Shown: positions 39,501 to 47,369 of the stretch, one piece after another | Numbering within the stretch: position 1 is the first letter of the stretch | Layout: each line of letters starts with the position of its first letter | From: CAMLFJ01 sp035524955 | GTDB lineage: Bacteria; Methylomirabilota; Methylomirabilia; Rokubacteriales; CSP1-6 | Assembly (NCBI GenBank): GCA_035524955.1 | Contig: DATLFG010000086.1 | Coordinates: 18,445-82,444, forward strand | Direction of reading: 5' to 3' | DNA length: 64,000 bases | Translations under genes and position numbers: made by a program | The notes under the pieces: generated by a model | The model's database searches: none | The model's input: the letters and a program-made list of their open reading frames with translations, nothing else | What the model was told of the DNA's origin: nothing

Positions 39501-42342
39501 GCCGGTACACGCCGCTGATGTCGCGGGAGAGGTCCGACTTGGCCTGGGCGGCCGTCGTCCATTCCAGCAGCCGGCGGTGGGTCAGGTAGAGGCGAACCAA
39601 GGTCCGGCCGATGGCGTCGGCCATGAGCCACGCCTGATGGGCGAGGAAGGTGACGCCGAGGGTGATCTGAGATCCCGCGATCGCGAAGCTCCGGCCGACG
39701 CTCCGCAAGTGCGTCCGCTTGGAGATACCCGATCGCCGGGGGATCAGCTCGGCGAAGGCCGGGAAGAGGGACGGGAGCGCGATCGTGGCGAGGACGAACG
39801 TCGTCCACGCGAGCGGAGGGCTGTGAGGGAGCACCCAGCCCGCGACGAGGGTGAGGGTGGCGGCGGGCGCCGACAGGGTCCGGCGGAGATTGTCGATGAT
39901 CTTCCACAGGCCGATGGCGGGGATCCAGACCGGCCGAGGACCGGCGCCGGTGTCGCCGCGGATGATCCAGGGGAGGAGCTGCCAGTCGCCGCGGGCCCAG
40001 CGATGCTGGCGCCCGGCGGCCACCTCGTAGTCCGTGGGGGAGTCCTCGAAGAGCTCGATATCGGTGACGAGGCCCGCGCGCGCGAAGATCCCCTCGAACA
40101 GATCGTGGCTCAGCAGGGAGTTCTCCGGTACGCGGTCCTTCAGGGCCGCGGTGAACGCGGTGACGTCGTAGATGCCCTTGCCGGTGTACGAGCCCTCGCC
40201 GAAGAGGTCCTGGTAGACGTCGGAGCTCGCGGTGGGGTAGGGGTCGAGCCCGGCGGGGCCGGCGAAGATCCGCTGGAAGAGCGACCGGTCGCGATCCGTG
40301 GGGATCGTGGCCGTGATGCGCGGCTGCAGGACCGCGTAGCCGTCCACCACGCGGCCCGCCCGCGCGTCGAAGACCGGACGGTTCAGGGGATGGGCCATGG
40401 TGCCGACGAGGCGATTGACGGCCCCGCGCGGCAGCCGCGTGTCCGCGTCGAGGGTGATCACGTAGCGGACGCCCGCGGGCGGTCCGCCGGGCGCCGCGAA
40501 CGTCGTGCCGCCGGTCCCGGTCAGCAGCCGGTTCAGCTCGTCGAGCTTTCCGCGCTTGCGCTCCCAGCCCATCCATATGCCCTCGCCCGCGTTCCAGACG
40601 CGTCGGCGATGGAGGAGGAGGAAGCGGTCGCCGCCGGCGGGGCCGGCGCCGCTGCGGGCGTTGAGGCGGGCGATGCCGTCGGTGGCGAGCGCGAGGAGGC
40701 GGGCATCCTCGGGCAGGTGCTCGGCGGCCGCGTCGCACCAGTCCGAGAGCAGGGCGAAGTGGACGTGGCCGTCCGGGTTGGCGAGGAAGTGGATCTCCAG
40801 ACGATTGATGTGCTCCTCGATCTCGGCGGCGCTCGTGAGCAGGGTGGGCACCACCACGAGGGTGCGCAAGTTCGCGGGCACCCCCTCGGGCAGCTCGAGG
40901 CGCGGGAGAGGCCGTGGGCCGATCAGGTCCATGACCGAGCGATTGATGAGGGCGAGCGCGAGGTCCGAGGCGGGAATCGTCGCGAGCAGCGCCATCAGCA
41001 CGAGGGCACCCGGGCTCATGCCGGCGGTGTGCCCGGCCAGGAGGGGCAGCGCGAGGAGGAGGCCGGTCACGGTGGCGATGGTCGTGAGATAGCTCGGCGT
41101 GGCCGCGGACAGGAACGCGCGGAGCAGCCGTTCCCGCGGCGGCGGGCGGTAGCCGATCTCCGTCTCGAGGCTCGCGCGCCCCTGCGCGAGCAGGTAGTAG
41201 CCGGGATCGGCGGCGCGGTCGCCGGGCTCGGTCCCCGCCGCGCGCTTCGCGTGGGCCATCACCAGCCGGGTGACATCGAGCTCGGGGCGTCCGGAGCGGC
41301 GCGCGAGATCCTCGATCGCGTGACGGTACCGGTCGCGGGTGGCGAAGTCCATCGCGGAGAAGTTCCGGTCGGTCCGGAGCAGGTGGTCGACGAGGCTGAC
41401 GCTCTCGAAGAAGTCGGCCCAGTCGAACGTGGACATCATGCGCATGCTCGTGATCACGTTGCGGACCGTCACGTTCATGGCGGCCTGGTTCTGGTGCGCG
41501 AGCTGCACGAGCTCGTCGGCCGACGTGCCGAGCGCGGTGAGCCGCTCGTCGAGCCACCGCAGCGCGGGGGTGGACTCGGGATCCTGCTCGCGCAGCCGTT
41601 GCACGAGATTCACCATGAAGGCGGGCGACAGCGCGGCGGCCTCGACACGCTGGAAGGCGAGCGGCCGGTGCGGCCGCCCGCCGAGGCCGAGCAGCTCGTC
41701 CGCGAGGGCGTCGGCCCCGAGCCGGGCGGTCCGGCCGCTCACGATGCGCTCGGCGAGGCGCCGGAGGTTTTCCACCAGCACGAGCCGGAGCGCGATCGGG
41801 ATGGCCCAGAGCTCGCCGATGGTGAGCGGCTGCACGCGCTGGAATCGACGGACGAAGCGCTGGAGCGTCTCCGCCTCGAAGCGGCTATCGGTGTGGGCGA
41901 CGAACGCCCAGGCCAGGCCCAGCACGCGCGGATAGCCCTGCAGCGGCTCGTCCGCGAGCTTGGGGAGCTGACGGTAGAACCCGCGCGGGAGATCCTCCCG
42001 CACCTGGCGGACCACCTCGTCGGCGATGTGGAAGTTGTCGACGAACCATTCCGCGGCCGGAGTGATCGCCCCTTCCTCCCGGATCACCGCGGCGATCTCC
42101 CGATAGCACTGCAGCAGCACCCGGCCGCTGTCTCGCACGCGCGGTGAGAGGAGGCGACCGGACTTGCCCTCGGCGAGGACCGGCCGGCGCGCCACGCGCT
42201 CCGCGAGCTCCTCGAGCCGCTCGGGGCCGAAGAGCTCGGCCCGGATGGGGTCCTGGGATCCGGGAGCGAGGGGCGGCGAGGCGAGCGGCGAGGGGAAGTC
42301 TCTCTGGCGAAGGTCGACTCTCATTCGAATCGAATGTAGCAT
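33565..42342 (-). CDS. ndvB: Cyclic beta-1,2-glucan synthase (NdvB/ChvB-like, GT84-GH94)
   Basis: This 2925-residue membrane enzyme is close in size and order to Agrobacterium ChvB. The N-terminal ~420 residues are helical and soluble. Membrane helices follow at about 430-520 (ALVLMALLATIPASDLALAL) and 840-1000. The GT84 domain lies between: YVITLDADTRLPRGAVNRL (acidic donor site, about 630) and RQHRWARGDWQLLPWII (about 775). Glucoamylase-like and carbohydrate-binding regions follow, then a C-terminal GH94 phosphorylase domain with LMGTGDWNDGMNRVG (catalytic Asp, about 2600), which trims the chain. It makes cyclic beta-1,2-glucans for osmotic adaptation or host interaction. ATG 42324 is an alternative start and may be better, because the likely -10 overlaps ATG 42342. 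Confidence 0.93.
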   Translation of the reverse strand: MLHSIRMRVDLRQRDFPSPLASPPLAPGSQDPIRAELFGPERLEELAERVARRPVLAEGKSGRLLSPRVRDSGRVLLQCYREIAAVIREEGAITPAAEWFVDNFHIADEVVRQVREDLPRGFYRQLPKLADEPLQGYPRVLGLAWAFVAHTDSRFEAETLQRFVRRFQRVQPLTIGELWAIPIALRLVLVENLRRLAERIVSGRTARLGADALADELLGLGGRPHRPLAFQRVEAAALSPAFMVNLVQRLREQDPESTPALRWLDERLTALGTSADELVQLAHQNQAAMNVTVRNVITSMRMMSTFDWADFFESVSLVDHLLRTDRNFSAMDFATRDRYRHAIEDLARRSGRPELDVTRLVMAHAKRAAGTEPGDRAADPGYYLLAQGRASLETEIGYRPPPRERLLRAFLSAATPSYLTTIATVTGLLLALPLLAGHTAGMSPGALVLMALLATIPASDLALALINRSVMDLIGPRPLPRLELPEGVPANLRTLVVVPTLLTSAAEIEEHINRLEIHFLANPDGHVHFALLSDWCDAAAEHLPEDARLLALATDGIARLNARSGAGPAGGDRFLLLHRRRVWNAGEGIWMGWERKRGKLDELNRLLTGTGGTTFAAPGGPPAGVRYVITLDADTRLPRGAVNRLVGTMAHPLNRPVFDARAGRVVDGYAVLQPRITATIPTDRDRSLFQRIFAGPAGLDPYPTASSDVYQDLFGEGSYTGKGIYDVTAFTAALKDRVPENSLLSHDLFEGIFARAGLVTDIELFEDSPTDYEVAAGRQHRWARGDWQLLPWIIRGDTGAGPRPVWIPAIGLWKIIDNLRRTLSAPAATLTLVAGWVLPHSPPLAWTTFVLATIALPSLFPAFAELIPRRSGISKRTHLRSVGRSFAIAGSQITLGVTFLAHQAWLMADAIGRTLVRLYLTHRRLLEWTTAAQAKSDLSRDISGVYRRMGGALTLAAAAGILVVLLRPSSAAVAAPFLLLWGFSPAAARWVSRPPPAAPRERLAPADTAVLRSTARRTWRFFETFVGPDDAFLPPDNLQEDPRPVLAHRTSPTNIGLYLLSVVSARDLGWLGLLDTLDRLEATLATMRRLETFRGHLYNWYDTAGLRPLEPRYVSTVDSGNLAAHLLALGGACRGAMHEPLPHPDAFAGIDDALLLAGEAATALADAGRSQTVTVRHLAEAREALAAALREAPRGPAESAAHVGRLAGYADTLVDVSRVLAPQGSDAESAGVLIWAQAARATIASHARDLATLMPWAARAEPADAPPEILSALGRLCSSPPSPADLPERCRVAIEELTAARDAALREDSPAVIARIDDLVDGLARSSAAARALAGRLLGIARAATDLVDTMQFGFLFDPTRKIFSIGYRVTDGSLDSSAYDLLASEARLASFIAIAKGDVPVAHWFHLGRPMTPVGRGSVLVSWSGSMFEYLMPALVMHAPAGSLLEETCRLVVRRQIGYGAEHGVPWGVSESAYNVRDLDLTFQYSNFGVPGLGLERGLGEDLVVAPYATALAAMVDPAAAARNFSSLAAVGARGPYGFYEALDYTRARVPEGATLALVRAYMAHHQGMTLVALANVLREGVMRARFHAEPMVQATDLLLQERAPRDVAVARPRLEEVDAPAHVRDFVAPVFRRFTTPHGPRPRTHLLSNGRYAVMLTTAGSGYSRCAGLGITRWREDATRDPWGTYVFLRDVESGAVWSAAYQPTGVEPAVYRATFSEDRAEFHRQDGTLTTTLEVIVSPEDDAEIRRVSVTNLGDGVREVELTSYAELVLAPPAADAAHPAFSNLFVQTERLADLGALLATRRVRSATEPAVWAAHTVVVEGQPAGGAQYETDRARFLGRGRTIRTPMSVIDGRPLSNTAGSVLDPIFSLRHRIRLAPGECARLVFSTMVAPSRDAAVALADKYRDPATFERTVTFAWTQAQVQLHHLGIDPNEAHLFQNLASRILYSDPTMRAAADVLRQNTSGPSALWAHQISGDVPIVLVRIDEPEDRGIVRQLLRAHEYWRMKGLAVDLVILNERAHSYVQELQTSLEALVRTSHSASRPERDETRGRVFILRRELLSPADHTALQAAARAVLLSRHGTLAEQLARAEPAEEPAALPARRRASAAPTVDAPPLRLEAEFFNGVGGFLDGGREYVTMLGEGQWTPAPWINVIANATFGFLVSESGAGYTWALNSRENQLTPWSNDAVGDPPGEAIYVRDEENGALWGPTLLPIREDASPYVARHGQGYSRFEHTSRGIGLELLQFVPPDDPIKVSRLTLRNHSGKARRLSVTAYVEWVLGASRGASAPSIVTEVDPETGALLARNAWNTDFAGRVAFADLGGRQTAWTGDRTEVLGRNGTLDHPAMLERGTAPSGRVGAGLDPCAALQATIDMPPGGREEIVFFLGQASSVEAARALLIRYRAADVDLALDQIKTHWDDTLGAVQVKTPDRSMDLMLNRWLLYQTLACRVWARSAFYQAGGAYGFRDQLQDVMALVVAKREITREHLLRAAARQFLEGDVQHWWHPPSGKGVRTRISDDSLWLPYAVTHYLEITGDATLLDELIPFLEGPPVPAGQDDLYSEPTVSAERGTLFEHCARALDRSLHVGAHGLPLMGTGDWNDGMNRVGHDGRGESVWLGWFLHATLWEFARLAEARGERARADAWRAHVGRLKTALEQHAWDGDWYRRAYFDDGTPLGSVASPECRIDSIAQSWGVISGAAAPARAARAMAAVEEYLVRRDQELILLFTPPFDRWSMDPGYIKGYPPGIRENGGQYTHAAIWTVMAFAALGDGDRANELFSILNPINRTSTRAGVHRYRGEPYVAVADVYAEYPHVGRGGWTWYTGSAGWMYRAGLESLLGFRLRGAVLHLDPCIPRAWPRFEIAFRYHASRYEITVENPRGVTRGICTIEVDGVPLVSPGGSVPLVGDGAIRRVRVVLG

Positions 42343-42345
42343 GAT

Positions 42346-42365
42346 ATAAGGTACATAACTGGCAG
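42346..42365 (-). promoter_or_regulatory. AT-rich promoter of the glucan synthase gene
   Basis: On the minus strand TTATATCAT stands directly before ATG 42342, in an AT island rare for this sequence. The same TTATATCAT precedes the small gene at 43144. If this is the -10, transcripts begin at or just before the start codon. Confidence 0.4.
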
Positions 42366-42399
42366 TAGGGATACGGAAGACGTCGCGGCGAGTTATTCC

Positions 42400-42428
42400 T
42401 TGACAGGGGTGTGAGCGGCCTGTACCGT
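42400..42428 (+). promoter_or_regulatory. Sigma-70-type promoter of cspA
   Basis: A perfect TTGACA (42400-42405) is followed after 17 bp by TACCGT with the extended -10 dinucleotide TG in front (42421-42422). This gives a leader of about 180 nt before the cspA ATG, the usual design for cold-shock genes. Confidence 0.55.
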
Positions 42429-42491
42429 GAGTTCCGGTGCAGGTTCACCCGGCTACCGGTCCCAGTGAGCAGAACAAGACGAGTCGCGAGC

Positions 42492-42530
42492 AACGCCGCG
42501 CGGACATCACGTCGCTCGGCGTTTTTGTTT
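42492..42530 (+). terminator. Intrinsic terminator/attenuator inside the cspA leader
   Basis: AACGCCG (42492-42498) pairs with CGGCGTT (42517-42523), and GTTTTTGTTT follows, a genuine U-rich tail. It lies between the promoter and cspA. CGAGC at 42487-42491 can instead pair with GCTCG at 42514-42518, overlapping the 3' arm by two bases, so two exclusive folds are possible. Confidence 0.5.
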
Positions 42531-42550
42531 GTCCTCCATTCCTGGAGGAC
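42531..42550 (+). other. Leader hairpin upstream of cspA
   Basis: GTCCTCCA-TTCC-TGGAGGAC is a perfect 8-bp stem with a 4-nt loop directly after the U-rich tract. It probably folds in the leader RNA; its role is unknown. Confidence 0.5.
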
Positions 42551-42612
42551 GCCCTCGCCATGGTGGCGAGGTTTCACCGAGGCGCGAGCCTCAGAATAAA
42601 GAGGTAGGTTCA

Positions 42613-42813
42613 ATGGCACAGGGTACGGTCAAGTGGTTCAACGATGCGAAGGGGTACGGCTTCATCACCCAGGAGGGTGGCGAGGACGTCTTCGTGCATT
42701 TCAACGCCATTCAGGCGCAGGGCTTCAAGAGCCTCGCCGAGGGCGACAAGGTCGAGTTCGAAGTGACCAAGGGCCCCAAGGGGCTCCAGGCCGCGAACGT
42801 TCGGAAGGCCTGA
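42613..42813 (+). CDS. Cold-shock protein (CspA family)
   Basis: This 66-residue single OB-fold protein binds single-stranded RNA/DNA and acts as an RNA chaperone. ATG 42613 follows AAAGAGGTAGG. RNP motifs are intact: GTVKWFNDAKGYGFITQE (RNP1 KGYGFI) and DVFVHFNAI (RNP2). The length is standard. A long structured leader and a strong terminator frame it as a one-gene unit. CspA paralogues differ in cold inducibility, which the sequence alone does not settle. Confidence 0.97.
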   Translation: MAQGTVKWFNDAKGYGFITQEGGEDVFVHFNAIQAQGFKSLAEGDKVEFEVTKGPKGLQAANVRKA

Positions 42814-42834
42814 CGAGACCCCCGCGTCAAACCA

Positions 42835-42869
42835 AAGGCCGGGTCCCCTTCCGGGGGGCTCGGCCTTTT
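42835..42869 (+). terminator. Rho-independent terminator of cspA
   Basis: A 14-bp stem with two G-U pairs (AAGGCCGGGTCCCC against GGGGGCTCGGCCTT) closes a short loop and is followed by TTTTC. It lies 22 bp after the cspA stop. Confidence 0.85.
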
Positions 42870-42907
42870 CTACGTTCGGGACGCCGGCCGAGTGGACGCC
42901 TTCGTCA

Positions 42908-43144
42908 CTACGCCTCCCGATCGTTGGAGAGTCGGCCCCACTTCTTCTTCGCGAAGTTGAAGAGCCACACGCTCCCGGTGGAATCGAGCGCGTAGAGCAA
43001 GGTGGGCGAGAGGGGGGCGACCGTGGTGGTGATCTGGACGAACTTGGGCTGTCCCTGCGGGTCGACGGATTGCCCTCCGTGCTCGGAGATGACGGGGGCG
43101 ACGAGGCCCTCGAATGGAGAGGCTACCGGATTGCCGGGCACCAT
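42908..43144 (-). CDS. Small protein with LD-x-x-G-x-VW motif
   Basis: This 78-residue protein starts at ATG 43144, only a few bases after an AT-rich TTATATCAT stretch, so it may be read from a leaderless message. The text FVQITTTVAPLSPTLLYALD then STGSVWLFNFAKKKWGRL reads like a beta-propeller blade and parallels the gene at 31361. N-terminal part (VASPFEGLVAPVISEHGG) is not conserved between them. Function unknown. Confidence 0.6.
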   Translation of the reverse strand: MVPGNPVASPFEGLVAPVISEHGGQSVDPQGQPKFVQITTTVAPLSPTLLYALDSTGSVWLFNFAKKKWGRLSNDREA

Positions 43145-43242
43145 GTATGTATGATATAACTTAAATAACAAAAAGGACGCATATTCTCGACCGCCGCGCG
43201 CCGGGAGGCGCACGGGGAACCGCCAGCGGCGCGGAGGTGGCG

Positions 43243-43518
43243 ATGTTCGAGGACAGGGCCAGGGTCCTGCTCATTCTCCCTCAAGAGGTGCTCGACCGGG
43301 CGCGGGTGTTCGCCGGCGAGACGATGACGAAGCTGAAGGGGCCGGTGAGCCTGCAGATGGTGCTGCGTGCGCTCATCGACGAGGGGCTCAAGCGCGAGCG
43401 CGATCGGGCCCTGCTCGCCAACGTCGAGGGTCAGATGCGGGCGGTGCGTGAGCTCCGGAGCCGGGGCGGGCGGCCCGCCGCGATGTCCCGGTCCGTGAAG
43501 GCGGGGCGACGCGGCTAG
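43243..43518 (+). CDS. Small protein, possible ribbon-helix-helix DNA-binding protein
   Basis: This 91-residue protein starts at ATG 43243 behind GCGGAGGTGG. One short strand (RVLLILPQEVLDRARVFAGE) is followed by two helices (PVSLQMVLRALIDEGLKRER) in the order of a ribbon-helix-helix fold; a basic tail (SRSVKAGRRG) follows. If so, it would bind DNA as a dimer. It is joined to the next gene with no gap (TAG then GTG), so the two act together. Confidence 0.5.
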   Translation: MFEDRARVLLILPQEVLDRARVFAGETMTKLKGPVSLQMVLRALIDEGLKRERDRALLANVEGQMRAVRELRSRGGRPAAMSRSVKAGRRG

Positions 43519-43788
43519 GTGACCGCCACGATCTTCACGGTGGGCGACTTCGTCCGGCGGGTCGCCGGGAGTCTCCTGCGGGGCGACTGCCGGGGCAAGT
43601 TCCTCTGCTCGCGCTGCCTGGTCAAGCTGGCCAAGGATCACCTCGACCGGAGCTACACCACGCGCGAGATCGCGGAGGTGATCGACGAGATCTTCAAGGC
43701 GCCGGGGCCCATCACGCTCGTGGAGACCGCCACGTGCGCCGCCTGCGCGAGGAAGAAGATCGCATGCCTCGGGGTGCCGCTTGCGTGA
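43519..43788 (+). CDS. Small Cys-rich protein, family member A
   Basis: This 89-residue protein starts at GTG 43519, immediately after the preceding stop. It has two cysteine pairs, GKFLCSRCLVKLAKDHL (CxxC) and TATCAACARKKIACLGVP (CxxC plus C), separated by a helical stretch with EIAEVIDEIFKAPGPI. This spacing suggests one zinc site formed by two knuckles. The family is not one I recognise. A second full copy lies convergent at 43812, sharing FLC..CLV, EIA, APG and CLG.P. Confidence 0.65.
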   Translation: MTATIFTVGDFVRRVAGSLLRGDCRGKFLCSRCLVKLAKDHLDRSYTTREIAEVIDEIFKAPGPITLVETATCAACARKKIACLGVPLA

Positions 43789-43811
43789 CCGCGGGCGGCC
43801 GGATCAGGGGA

Positions 43812-44075
43812 TCAGAGGTACGGAGACCCGAGGCAGGGTTTGACGCTCCGGCAGTGAGCGCACCGGGACGCGGAGCGGGACTCCATGGGAACCCCGGGCG
43901 CCGCGTAGACCTTGTCCATCGCGCGGGCGATCTCCGACTGCCGCCATCCCGGATGCAGGCCCTCGAGGGTCATCGTGACGAGGCAGGGCAGGCACAGGAA
44001 CGTGTTGCGGTACTTGACGCTGCGGAGGATGCGGTGCAGCGAATGCCGGACGAACTCTTCGGTGGTGTAGGTCAT
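43812..44075 (-). CDS. Small Cys-rich protein, family member B
   Basis: This 87-residue protein starts at ATG 44075. It repeats the plan of its neighbour: TTEEFVRHSLHRILRS, FLCLPCLVTMTLEGL, SEIARAMDKVYAAPG, then RCAHCRSVKPCLGSPYL. About a third of positions match member A, including every cysteine of the two CxxC pairs and the final CLG. Convergent with member A, 23 bp apart, as after an inverted duplication that has since diverged. Confidence 0.65.
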   Translation of the reverse strand: MTYTTEEFVRHSLHRILRSVKYRNTFLCLPCLVTMTLEGLHPGWRQSEIARAMDKVYAAPGVPMESRSASRCAHCRSVKPCLGSPYL

Positions 44076-44175
44076 GGCTCAGGATGCGGACGCTTGACCA
44101 TTGGCTGAGTATGCGCCTCCGCGCGGCGGCGACGCAAGCGTCCACGGGTCGGGGCGGCGCGTACAGGGAGCGATC

Positions 44176-44670
44176 ATGGGGGCCAGGAATCGAGTGATGG
44201 CACGACGCCATTTCATGGGCAATCGAATCTATCGGGGGCTGACCTACACGCTGGAGCTCGAGGCGGTCGAGGAGGGCGTATTCAAGGCGCACGCGAGGTT
44301 GTCGCCCTCCGGCCCGGAGGTCTCCATCGTGGACGAGATGTCGGACCGCGCGCTGAAGCAGGCCGAGGCCGGGATCAAGCACGTGATCGAGCAGCGCGAG
44401 GCGGGCGCGGTCGTGCGCGAGCGGCTCCCCGAGCGGACCTACGGCGACGTCAGGTACACGATCATCGTGCGGACGGAGGCGACCCGCGTGGTCGCGGAGC
44501 TCTACTTCATCCGCGCCAATGCGCAGCCGCGCCGCCCCGGCCCCGGCACCTTCTTCGCGCTCTTCGAGGGCAAGACCCGGCAGGGCGCCATCGGCCAGGC
44601 GGAGCGCGGACTGAAGGCCAAGCTCGACAAGGAGCGCGCGGACCACCGCGGCGGGCCGCTTCGCGCGTAG
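44176..44670 (+). CDS. Hypothetical protein
   Basis: This protein has up to 164 residues (ATG 44176; ATG 44197 and 44215 are alternatives). Two similar strand-rich pieces, YRGLTYTLELEAVEEGVFKA and DVRYTIIVRTEATRVVAELY, flank helices (ALKQAEAGIKHVIEQREAGA and QAERGLKAKLDKERAD), giving a pseudo-duplicated alpha/beta protein. I do not recognise a family. The next gene's ATG follows its stop directly, so they are co-translated. Confidence 0.55.
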   Translation: MGARNRVMARRHFMGNRIYRGLTYTLELEAVEEGVFKAHARLSPSGPEVSIVDEMSDRALKQAEAGIKHVIEQREAGAVVRERLPERTYGDVRYTIIVRTEATRVVAELYFIRANAQPRRPGPGTFFALFEGKTRQGAIGQAERGLKAKLDKERADHRGGPLRA

Positions 44671-44958
44671 ATGCCGGAGCCGGGCCTGGGGCTGCATGCC
44701 TTGTGGGAGGAGCGGGACTACAAGGGGTGCGGCGCTTCCATGGAGTGCCGGGGCCGCTTCATCCTCGGGAAGCTCTTCGATCGCGACACCCGCCGGTTCC
44801 AGGCCGCCTGGCTCGCCGCCTTCGGCACACGGGTGCTGGGGCCGCCGGAGATCCGGACCGACGAGATCACCAAGGCGCAGTGGCAGGTGATCCTGTCCCA
44901 CATGGGCGCCAGCCCGGAGGAGATCGCCGACGTCCAGACTCGCATGGGTCGAGCGTAG
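44671..44958 (+). CDS. Hypothetical protein
   Basis: This 95-residue protein begins immediately after the preceding stop. It is mostly helical with RFILGKLFDRDTRRFQAAWL, DEITKAQWQVILSHMGASPEE and IADVQTRMGRA, and three cysteines/charged pairs near the start (KGCGASMECRGR). No family recognised. Precedes the MoxR-type operon by 86 bp on the same strand. Confidence 0.5.
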   Translation: MPEPGLGLHALWEERDYKGCGASMECRGRFILGKLFDRDTRRFQAAWLAAFGTRVLGPPEIRTDEITKAQWQVILSHMGASPEEIADVQTRMGRA

Positions 44959-45044
44959 CCCCGGCCGCTGAACCGTTCGCGTCCCGCCGGCCTCGCGGCG
45001 GTACCGGCCGAACGAGGCGATTGACCCGGGAGGCCGGGGGCCGC

Positions 45045-45977
45045 ATGATCCGCAGCGGCATGAAGACGCCACGACCCGTGCGCTCCGGCATGCCCGTCCG
45101 GCTAGGGGCGGGCGCGGTGATCGCCCTCGGCCTCCTGCTCGTCCTGGCCGCGACCGTCGGGCCGCTGCCGGTCCCGACGGGCGACCCCGGCGCGAAGCTG
45201 ATGATCCGTCTTCCCGACGCGGTCCAGGTGCTGGTGGCGGTCCTGCTCGCGGGGTCCGCCATCCTCCTGTTGTCGCTGCAGCGGCGGCGGCGTCCGACCG
45301 AGGAGACGCCACCGCCCGCGCGGGCGGCGCAGGGCCTCTCCCCGTGGGCGGCCGCCCTGGTCTCGGTGCTGCCGCTGATGATGGTGGTGCTGGGCTGCTA
45401 CTTCCTGTGGCGCTACTGGTCCGGCGCGGAGGGCCAGCCGATCGAGCAGGCGTTCGCCGCGCTCGCCGGGCTGCTCGATCTCCTCACGCTTCCCGACAAG
45501 CCTCCGACCTCCATCCCCACGCTCGATCTGGCGATCTCGGCCCTGCTCCTGCTGCTCGCGCTCGGCGTCTTCGCGGTGATGGTCCTGGTCGCGCTGGCCG
45601 AACAGATCGAGAGGTGGTGGACGGGGCGCGGGGCCGCGACCCGCGCGCCGGCGATGCCCGAAGCGCTCGCGGCGATCCAGGCCGACCTGCGGGCCGAGCC
45701 CGACGCGCGGCTCGCGATCATCCGCGCGTACGGCCGGTTCGAGCGCGTCCTCGCGGCCGCCCGGGCCCCGCGGGCCGCGTGGCAGACGCCGGCCGAGTTC
45801 ATGCGGACCACGCTCGCCCGGCTCCCGGTGCCGGCCGCGCCCGTCCGTCGGCTCACCGCACTCTTCGAGATCGCGCGCTTCAGCACGCACCCCCTCGGGG
45901 GGGAGGCGCGCGACGCGGCCTGCGACTGCCTGGACGCGATCGGCACCGCGCTCGAGGACGCGGCCCGTGAGCGCTGA
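45045..45977 (+). CDS. DUF4129-domain membrane protein
   Basis: This 310-residue protein begins at ATG 45045 (GGGAGG 12 bp upstream; ATG 45060 also possible). Four hydrophobic segments lie at about 25-40, 60-75, 95-120 and 160-190. The C-terminal soluble part, IIRAYGRFERVLAAARAP, WQTPAEFMRTTLARLP and TALFEIARFSTHPLGGEARD, is the DUF4129 domain. This is usually found fused to transglutaminase-like proteins or beside MoxR/DUF58 genes, as here. No transglutaminase domain is present. First gene of the overlapping MoxR cluster. Confidence 0.8.
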   Translation: MIRSGMKTPRPVRSGMPVRLGAGAVIALGLLLVLAATVGPLPVPTGDPGAKLMIRLPDAVQVLVAVLLAGSAILLLSLQRRRRPTEETPPPARAAQGLSPWAAALVSVLPLMMVVLGCYFLWRYWSGAEGQPIEQAFAALAGLLDLLTLPDKPPTSIPTLDLAISALLLLLALGVFAVMVLVALAEQIERWWTGRGAATRAPAMPEALAAIQADLRAEPDARLAIIRAYGRFERVLAAARAPRAAWQTPAEFMRTTLARLPVPAAPVRRLTALFEIARFSTHPLGGEARDAACDCLDAIGTALEDAARER

Positions 45978-46412
45978 GCGGCTCCTCGCGCCCATCGTGG
46001 TTCGCTGCGCCGCGCTGGGAGGGGTCGTGCTCCTCGCCGCGCTGCCGGTGTACGTCTACGTCGAGCCGCCGTGGCGGATCCTCGTGGCCCGGCTGGCGGT
46101 GGCGTTCGTGCTCGGCGTCGTGCTCCTGCAACTGCGCCGCGCGGTCGCGGCGCGGCTCGCGCGGGGCGGAGCGTCCCCGCTCGAGCAGGCGCTCACGCGC
46201 CCGGGGAGTCCGCCCGCGGTGCCGCTCCGGTTCGAGGAGCTGATCGACGACGTGCGGGCGACACGACGCAGCCGGGGCCACTTCGAGCGGATCATGTGGC
46301 CGCGGCTGACCGCCCTCGCGGGGCGCCCGCTCGCGCCCCCGCGCGCCCGGCTCGGCCGCGGGCCCAGCCTGGCCGAGCTTCGCCGCGTGATCGCGGACGT
46401 CGAGAGCGGGCG

Positions 46413-46416
<4 letters not shown>
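45967..46416 (+). CDS. Small membrane protein of the MoxR cluster
   Basis: This 149-residue protein starts at GTG 45967, overlapping the DUF4129 gene by 11 bases. Two N-terminal helices (VVLLAALPVYVYV and LAVAFVLGVVLLQL) and a basic cytoplasmic region ending LAELRRVIADVESGR. No named family. Its stop overlaps the MoxR ATG, so it belongs to the same complex or pathway. Confidence 0.7.
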
Positions 46417-47365
<949 letters not shown>

Positions 47366-47369
<4 letters not shown>

